Positions 60,106 to 64,000 of a stretch of 64,000 bases of DNA are shown here, one piece after another. Location: NCBI GenBank assembly GCA_002389905.1, contig DGRE01000050.1, forward strand, positions 27,218-91,217. The letters are read 5' to 3'. Source of the DNA: Hungatella sp. UBA4396. GTDB taxonomy: Bacteria; Bacillota; Clostridia; Lachnospirales; Lachnospiraceae. A program made the position numbers and the translations under genes. Position 1 is the stretch's first letter, and every line of letters begins with the position of its first letter. Under the pieces are notes generated by a model. The model did no database searches, was not told the origin of the DNA, and worked only from the letters and a program-made list of their open reading frames with translations.

Positions 60106-60882
60106 CTATCTTGTTTTTAAAAATGTGATCTCCCGCTCTGCAGCCTCATCAGGGCCATGAACGGACACATACTGCTGCATCAAATCAAGGGCCGTTTTAA
60201 AATCACCGCTGTATTCCTTGGCAATGGCCCTGTTAAACAAAAGCTCCGGAACCTGGGAACTGTCCGGCATGGAAAGGCCCAGCTCAAAATATCCGTCAGC
60301 CCCTGTCCAGTCCTCTTCTGCCATCTTGCACATCCCCATCCGGTTATAAAGCCCGGCACTTTGCTTGCCTTTTGACAGGGCACTTTCATAAAGAGCCATA
60401 GCCTGCCCGGTTTCTCCTGCCTGTTCCATGGCCTCACCTGCGGCCATCAAGGCTTCCAGGCTTCCAGGTGCCTTTCCCTCTGGGTCCAGGGAAACACTTT
60501 TCTCGTAATCCTCTGCCGCTCCGGCAAAGCTTCCCGCCCCGGCCCTGGCTGCGGCCCTCATATTGAAATATTCCGCCTGCTCCCCGTCGATCTGGATCAG
60601 AATGCCGTAAGTGTCTGCGGCTGATGCATAATCCTCTGATAAATACTGGGCTTCGCCGCGGTATTTCAATACATCCTTTTCAAACTTTCCCACCAGGCCT
60701 TTGGAAGATTGGATCGCCTGGTCAAAGGACTCCAGAGCGGCCTCATAATTGCCTGCATTCAGAGCTTCGATTCCTGCGGCCCGGTAGGTATATTTTGTTT
60801 CCTTTTTTCCGCAGCCTGAGGACATGGCAAGTACAAGGGAAAGAACCAAAACTGCCGCTCCGTATCCTGTCTTTCTTTTCAT
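60106..60882 (-). CDS. tetratricopeptide-repeat lipoprotein
   Basis: Exported lipoprotein of 258 residues; signal peptide with lipobox SSGC (Cys24). The rest is built of TPR-like helical hairpins (AGIEALNAGNYEAALESFDQ, EYFNMRAAARAGAGSFAGAA, ALYESALSKGKQSAGLYNRM and others), a protein-binding scaffold outside the membrane. Partner unknown. Short gaps to dut (40 bases) and hflX suggest one transcript. Confidence 0.85.
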   Translation of the reverse strand: MKRKTGYGAAVLVLSLVLAMSSGCGKKETKYTYRAAGIEALNAGNYEAALESFDQAIQSSKGLVGKFEKDVLKYRGEAQYLSEDYASAADTYGILIQIDGEQAEYFNMRAAARAGAGSFAGAAEDYEKSVSLDPEGKAPGSLEALMAAGEAMEQAGETGQAMALYESALSKGKQSAGLYNRMGMCKMAEEDWTGADGYFELGLSMPDSSQVPELLFNRAIAKEYSGDFKTALDLMQQYVSVHGPDEAAEREITFLKTR

Positions 60883-60922
60883 AACTTTATAATCTCCACT
60901 TTTAAGAAATTCAATTCACCTG

Positions 60923-61360
60923 TTACTGCTTTCCTGTGCTTCCATGCCCGCCCCGGTCCTGGTGTCCCAGAACTTTTGTCTCCTCAAAGCTAAGGGCGGG
61001 CTGATGAGCCATAATCCTGAACTGGCATATCCTGTCATTGATATGAATCACCGTATCCCTAAGAGCGTATGCAGGGAAAAACCACTGGTCATTGTCTCCG
61101 CAGTAAGTCTCATCAATCACTCCCATGCTGTTTGTCTGAATGATGCCGTAATTTTTAAAGGTACTGCTTCTCGGCACCACATGGGCCTCATAGCCTGCAG
61201 GCAGCTCCATGGCAACTCCCAGGGGAATCAGCTTAAAGTCCCCGGCCTTCATCTCAATCTCCCCAGCCGCCCGCAAGTCAATCCAGTCGGACTTTCCTTC
61301 GATATAGCACAGCTCTTCAATTTTATCTGTAAAATACTTAATTCTTATGGTTTCTGTCAT
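60923..61360 (-). CDS. dut: dUTP diphosphatase (trimeric type)
   Basis: Hydrolyses dUTP to dUMP, keeping uracil out of DNA. 145 residues with the five trimeric dUTPase motifs: motif 1 SDWIDLRAAGEI, motif 2 PRSSTFKNYGI near 64, motif 3 GVIDETYCGDNDQW near 80, motif 4 NDRICQFRI near 107, motif 5 GGHGSTG near 137. Motif 1 has the usual D/E-L-R-A core. ATG 61360 follows AGGAG by 7 bases. A copy of the 48-bp dispersed repeat ends 15 bases upstream of the start. Confidence 0.9.
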   Translation of the reverse strand: MTETIRIKYFTDKIEELCYIEGKSDWIDLRAAGEIEMKAGDFKLIPLGVAMELPAGYEAHVVPRSSTFKNYGIIQTNSMGVIDETYCGDNDQWFFPAYALRDTVIHINDRICQFRIMAHQPALSFEETKVLGHQDRGGHGSTGKQ

Positions 61361-61375
61361 AATCTTTTCTCCTGA

Positions 61376-61423
61376 CCCTCCAGAGGGTCCTCTCCTTGTC
61401 CTGCAGGCAAATTTACATTAATT
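61376..61423 (-). repeat. 48-bp dispersed palindromic repeat, copy B (between scpB and dut)
   Basis: About 40 of 48 bases match copy C. Minus strand holds TTGCCTGCAGGACAA and the dyad AGAGGACCCTCT. Although intergenic, it stays open in the same frame as the coding copies (NVNLPAGQGEDPLEG), and that frame ends in the TGA that overlaps the dut start ATG. Confidence 0.85.
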
Positions 61424-61453
61424 GCCCTCTCTGCTGTCTTCTTTGTTTGCTGC

Positions 61454-62107
61454 CTATGGTTCTGATATCACGGCCCCAGTTCCTTCTTCCGGCATCAGGT
61501 CGCTGATTTCCGAAAGCTCTTCCTCCACTTCCATCCGGATTTCCGCCGTAACCACCGGGTCTGCGACCGGAAGATTCTGGGTGGAACCGATGCCGAACCT
61601 TCTTAAAAATTCCTCTGTAGTGGCAAAAAGTGCCGGGCGGCCCGGCGCATCCATACGGCCTACTTCGTATACCAGATTGTATTCCACCAGCTTATTAACC
61701 GCGTGGTCGGATTTGACTCCTCGTATTTTCTCTATTTCAACCTTTGTCACCGGCTGCTTGTAGGCTATGATGGAAAGGGTTTCCAGTGCCACTTCCGTGA
61801 GAACCTGCTTTTTAGGTGTGACGGCCACACGGATTAAGTTTTCATAGTATTCTGATCTGGTGCACATCTGATAGCTGTTTTCCAGCTCAATGATCTGCAT
61901 CCCCCTTTTTCCTGTATCATAGCGCTTCATCAGGCGAAGGACCACTTCCTTTGCGGTCTCTTCATCCTGCTCTATAGCGGCTGCCAGCCTTCTGAGTTCC
62001 ACGGAATTTCCCATGGTAAAAAGTACGGCCTCAATGACAGCTTCCCAGTTTTTTTCTTCTTTCGTCAGTTTCTTTGATCCGTCTGTACCCAGAGTTTCCT
62101 TATCCAT
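61454..62107 (-). CDS. scpB: segregation and condensation protein B
   Basis: Kleisin-associated winged-helix protein of the SMC-ScpAB condensin, 217 residues. Two winged helices (about 20-95 and 100-175) with ALETLSIIAYKQPVTKVEIE near 115 and GRPALFATTEEFLRRFGI near 163, the family landmarks. An acidic tail follows. ATG 62105-62107 has GGAGAGG six bases upstream and overlaps the end of scpA by 8 bases; the longer upstream frame is inside scpA. Confidence 0.95.
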   Translation of the reverse strand: MDKETLGTDGSKKLTKEEKNWEAVIEAVLFTMGNSVELRRLAAAIEQDEETAKEVVLRLMKRYDTGKRGMQIIELENSYQMCTRSEYYENLIRVAVTPKKQVLTEVALETLSIIAYKQPVTKVEIEKIRGVKSDHAVNKLVEYNLVYEVGRMDAPGRPALFATTEEFLRRFGIGSTQNLPVADPVVTAEIRMEVEEELSEISDLMPEEGTGAVISEP

Positions 62108-62957
62108 CTGTTTCCTCTCCCCTGTCATCTTCCAATCCCCCCAGAGGGTCCTCTCTTTGCCCTGCAGGCAAGCTGACATTATCCGGTAAATCCGGCCTTC
62201 CTTCTTCTCCCTCAGGCTCCAGAGTCTCAATGAGCATGTCGTCAAACAGCTGCTCCTGGCTCAGTCTGATTTTTCCAATCTTCATAAGCTCTAAAAGAGC
62301 CAGAAATGTTACCACTACCTCCACCCGGTCAGCCTGTCCCTCCAGCATCCTTCGGAAAGAAAACTGCCTGTGTTGTCTGGCATAGTCCATCACAGAGTTA
62401 ATTTTATCCTCCAGGCTTACGGATTCCTTCCTGATGTTTCCAAAACGGCTTCTGATGGGATCTACCCGATCTGAGTTGCGCTTTATCACAGCCCGGAATA
62501 TTTCCTGAAGCTTTGCCAGAGTCAGGCCGTCCAAAAGACTGTCCAGATCAAGAGGAGGCTCGTATTTTGCCACCTCAGGCGGAACTGTAGGCTCCTTGTA
62601 AAACAGCTTGTCCGCTCCCACCTCCCGGTCTCTCAGCTCCTGGGACATGTATTTATAATACTTGTATTCCAGAAGGCGGGCCACCAGCTCCGCCCTTGGG
62701 TCCTCCTCTTCGCCCTCCTCATTGATTTCCTTGGGTAAAAGCATCCGTGCCTTTATATCAATAAGGGTTGCCGCCATGACCAGAAACTCGCTGACAATGT
62801 TTAAATCCTCTGTTTCCATATGTTTTACATAGTCTAAATACTGTTCCGTAATGACTGCAATGGGAATATCATAAATATTTACTTTATTTTTATCGATCAA
62901 ATGAAGCAGAAGGTCCAGAGGGCCTTCAAAGTTGTCCAGTTTATATGAAATTCCCAT
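62100..62957 (-). CDS. scpA: segregation and condensation protein A (kleisin)
   Basis: Kleisin subunit of SMC-ScpAB, 285 residues. N-terminal SMC-binding helices (YKLDNFEGPLDLLLHLIDKN near 5), central ScpB-binding linker, C-terminal winged helix ending near SQEQLFDDMLIE (about 240). After this the protein has an extra tail of about 40 residues whose middle (259-274) is encoded by copy C of the 48-bp repeat and reads NVSLPAGQREDPLGG. The very end holds the scpB ribosome site. ATG 62957 follows GGAGG. Confidence 0.95.
   Translation of the reverse strand: MGISYKLDNFEGPLDLLLHLIDKNKVNIYDIPIAVITEQYLDYVKHMETEDLNIVSEFLVMAATLIDIKARMLLPKEINEEGEEEDPRAELVARLLEYKYYKYMSQELRDREVGADKLFYKEPTVPPEVAKYEPPLDLDSLLDGLTLAKLQEIFRAVIKRNSDRVDPIRSRFGNIRKESVSLEDKINSVMDYARQHRQFSFRRMLEGQADRVEVVVTFLALLELMKIGKIRLSQEQLFDDMLIETLEPEGEEGRPDLPDNVSLPAGQREDPLGGLEDDRGEETDG
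62137..62184 (-). repeat. 48-bp dispersed palindromic repeat, copy C (3-prime end of scpA)
   Basis: Reference copy. Minus strand: TTGCCTGCAGGGCAA (arms TTGCC/GGCAA) followed by AGAGGACCCTCT (arms AGAGG/CCTCT) and GGGGGG. Encodes NVSLPAGQREDPLGG in frame, beyond the conserved ScpA core. Confidence 0.85.
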
Positions 62958-63035
62958 GATTTCCTCCATAGCAGATAAGACACACTGCTGATTAGTATAC
63001 CAAACCTTGCTCCATCTGTAAATATATGGCAGGTC

Positions 63036-63926
63036 TTAATTAGAAGACGGCTTTAAATCCACCACCACCACCTGAGGCTTATTATTCAGGCGGATATTGA
63101 TAGAGTGGGTTCCAAGGCCCCGGCTGACGATCATATGCTTTCCGTCTTCCTCAAACTCCCCGGCACACCATGGAAGAAAAAACTGGAATTGAGGCGTCAT
63201 GACTCCTCCTAAATAAGGAAGCCTTATAGTTCCTCCATGAAAATGGCCGGAAAGGGTTAAATCCGCTCCCCAGTCTTTGCAGGCATGAAAATAAAGCGGA
63301 GAATGGCAAAGCAGAACCTGAAACCTGTTTAAAGAAGCTTTCCCCGCTTTTTCTTTTATTTCATGGGCAGTCAGCTTGCAGGGGCGGAATTTCTCATAGC
63401 TTTCAGGGGCCAAATCAATTCCTGTAACCGCAATATCTTCTCCGAAAAGCTCTGTTTTATTTTCCAAAACTCTTGCTCCCAGCTTTTTCAAACTGTTCAC
63501 GTAAGCTCTGTATTGGTCTCCGTAGACAGAAGGCTCCCAGGACATCCGGTTTTCGTGGTTTCCGTTTCCGCAGTATACAGGATACCGCTCTGAAAGCGTT
63601 TTGATCAATTCCAGGGGAATGCGGGTGTCCGCTTTGCCTTTGCTGACCGTCATATCACCTCCCACCAGAACCAGGTCTGGTCCGATCTGGTCCACTGCGC
63701 CAAGCAGCCTTTCATTTCCCTTTCCAAACTGGTGGTTATGGAGGTCGGAAAGGAACACCAGGGTGCAGTCCTTTCTGATCTTAGGGCTTTTTATAACAGT
63801 TCTTTCCACGGAAAGCTGTTCTTTTTCATATTCAGAGCGCAGCAATAAGCCTGCGCCTGCAGCAGCACAAAAAGCTCCGGCAGCAAACCACATTTGATTG
63901 TTCCTCATCTTCCATCCATTTTCCAT
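63036..63926 (-). CDS. membrane-anchored metallophosphoesterase, YkuE/YaeI type
   Basis: Calcineurin-like phosphoesterase of 296 residues with an N-terminal hydrophobic anchor (about 12-30). Metal-binding motifs: FLSDLHNHQFG near 59, VGGDMTV near 88, GNGNHENR near 119, LCHSP near 204 and SGHFHGG near 226. Related proteins act on cell-envelope lipids or UDP-linked substrates; the target is not known. ATG 63926 or, less likely, ATG 63908 starts it. Separated from scpA by 78 bases. Confidence 0.85.
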   Translation of the reverse strand: MENGWKMRNNQMWFAAGAFCAAAGAGLLLRSEYEKEQLSVERTVIKSPKIRKDCTLVFLSDLHNHQFGKGNERLLGAVDQIGPDLVLVGGDMTVSKGKADTRIPLELIKTLSERYPVYCGNGNHENRMSWEPSVYGDQYRAYVNSLKKLGARVLENKTELFGEDIAVTGIDLAPESYEKFRPCKLTAHEIKEKAGKASLNRFQVLLCHSPLYFHACKDWGADLTLSGHFHGGTIRLPYLGGVMTPQFQFFLPWCAGEFEEDGKHMIVSRGLGTHSINIRLNNKPQVVVVDLKPSSN

Positions 63927-63983
63927 TTCTGCTTTTTATCATACAATGGAGAGCCTGTCCCCGTCAAGTCTATGGAATTAAAA

Positions 63984-64000
63984 AAGTGTCTTCGACACTT
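63984..64000 (-). terminator. hairpin at the right edge of the window
   Basis: AAGTGTC, TTC loop, GACACTT, followed on the minus strand by TTTTTT: terminator of a gene lying beyond the window. Confidence 0.7.

Noticed and set aside
1..64000. CRISPR array, tRNA or rRNA genes, prophage
   Set aside because: No regularly spaced identical repeats, no cloverleaf sequences noticed, and no phage structural genes were found.

Overview
This 64 kb window looks like a chromosomal segment of an anaerobic, spore-forming member of the Clostridia, most probably Lachnospiraceae; the species cannot be fixed from sequence alone. The pointers are a mid-GC genome with strong AGGAGG-type ribosome sites, an oxygen-sensitive class III ribonucleotide reductase, a 2-hydroxyacyl-CoA-dehydratase/double-cubane type enzyme with its ATPase activator, a formate/nitrite-type channel, SpoVD-like and Spo0E-like sporulation proteins, and the Bacillus/Clostridium order of the division and cell-wall cluster. 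Most genes lie on the minus strand. No rRNA, tRNA, CRISPR array, intact prophage or intact transposon was seen.

Layout. 1-7.4 kb: division/cell-wall cluster (mraZ, rsmH, ftsL, two class B PBPs, mraY, start of murD) behind a promoter and five 10-bp MraZ-type repeats. 7.5-12.7 kb: a MarR regulator divergent from a + strand operon for a PatB-like C-S lyase, a TcyP-like cystine carrier and a CoADR-rhodanese persulfide reductase. 12.7-20.3 kb: a BMP-type nucleoside ABC transporter downstream of a YesMN-type two-component system. 20.4-26.2 kb: accessory zone with a MerR regulator, three GNAT acetyltransferases, an XRE/DUF2975 pair and mobile-element debris (dead KTR gene, a phased 20-21 bp repeat array, the tail of an IS30-like transposase). 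26.2-29.6 kb: spo0E-like, lgt, ychF, a short FNT channel and a 37-residue membrane peptide. 29.8-38.6 kb: gltBD, HPr, queH, rpoD. 38.6-50.4 kb: housekeeping genes (lipid kinase, mutY, birA, argF, patatin, NfeD/SPFH, RNA methyltransferase, nadE, MATE) and an IscR-like Rrf2 regulator. 50.4-54.8 kb: a five-gene unit joining a polar amino-acid ABC importer to a double-cubane-type reductase and its activator. 54.9-57.4 kb: nrdD with two NrdR boxes. 57.7-63.9 kb: an Rpn-type nuclease gene between two near-identical hairpins, then hflX, a TPR lipoprotein, dut, scpB, scpA and a phosphoesterase.

The most unusual signal is a 48-bp palindromic sequence present three times (15482-15529, 61376-61423, 62137-62184) in one orientation. 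Two copies lie inside genes in the same reading frame and add a VNLPEGQREDPLGG-like peptide to unrelated proteins (the linker of a nucleoside ABC ATPase and the tail of ScpA); the third lies just before dut. It behaves like a protein-invading palindromic element. Other leads are the ABC importer/double-cubane operon and the cystine-to-persulfide operon.
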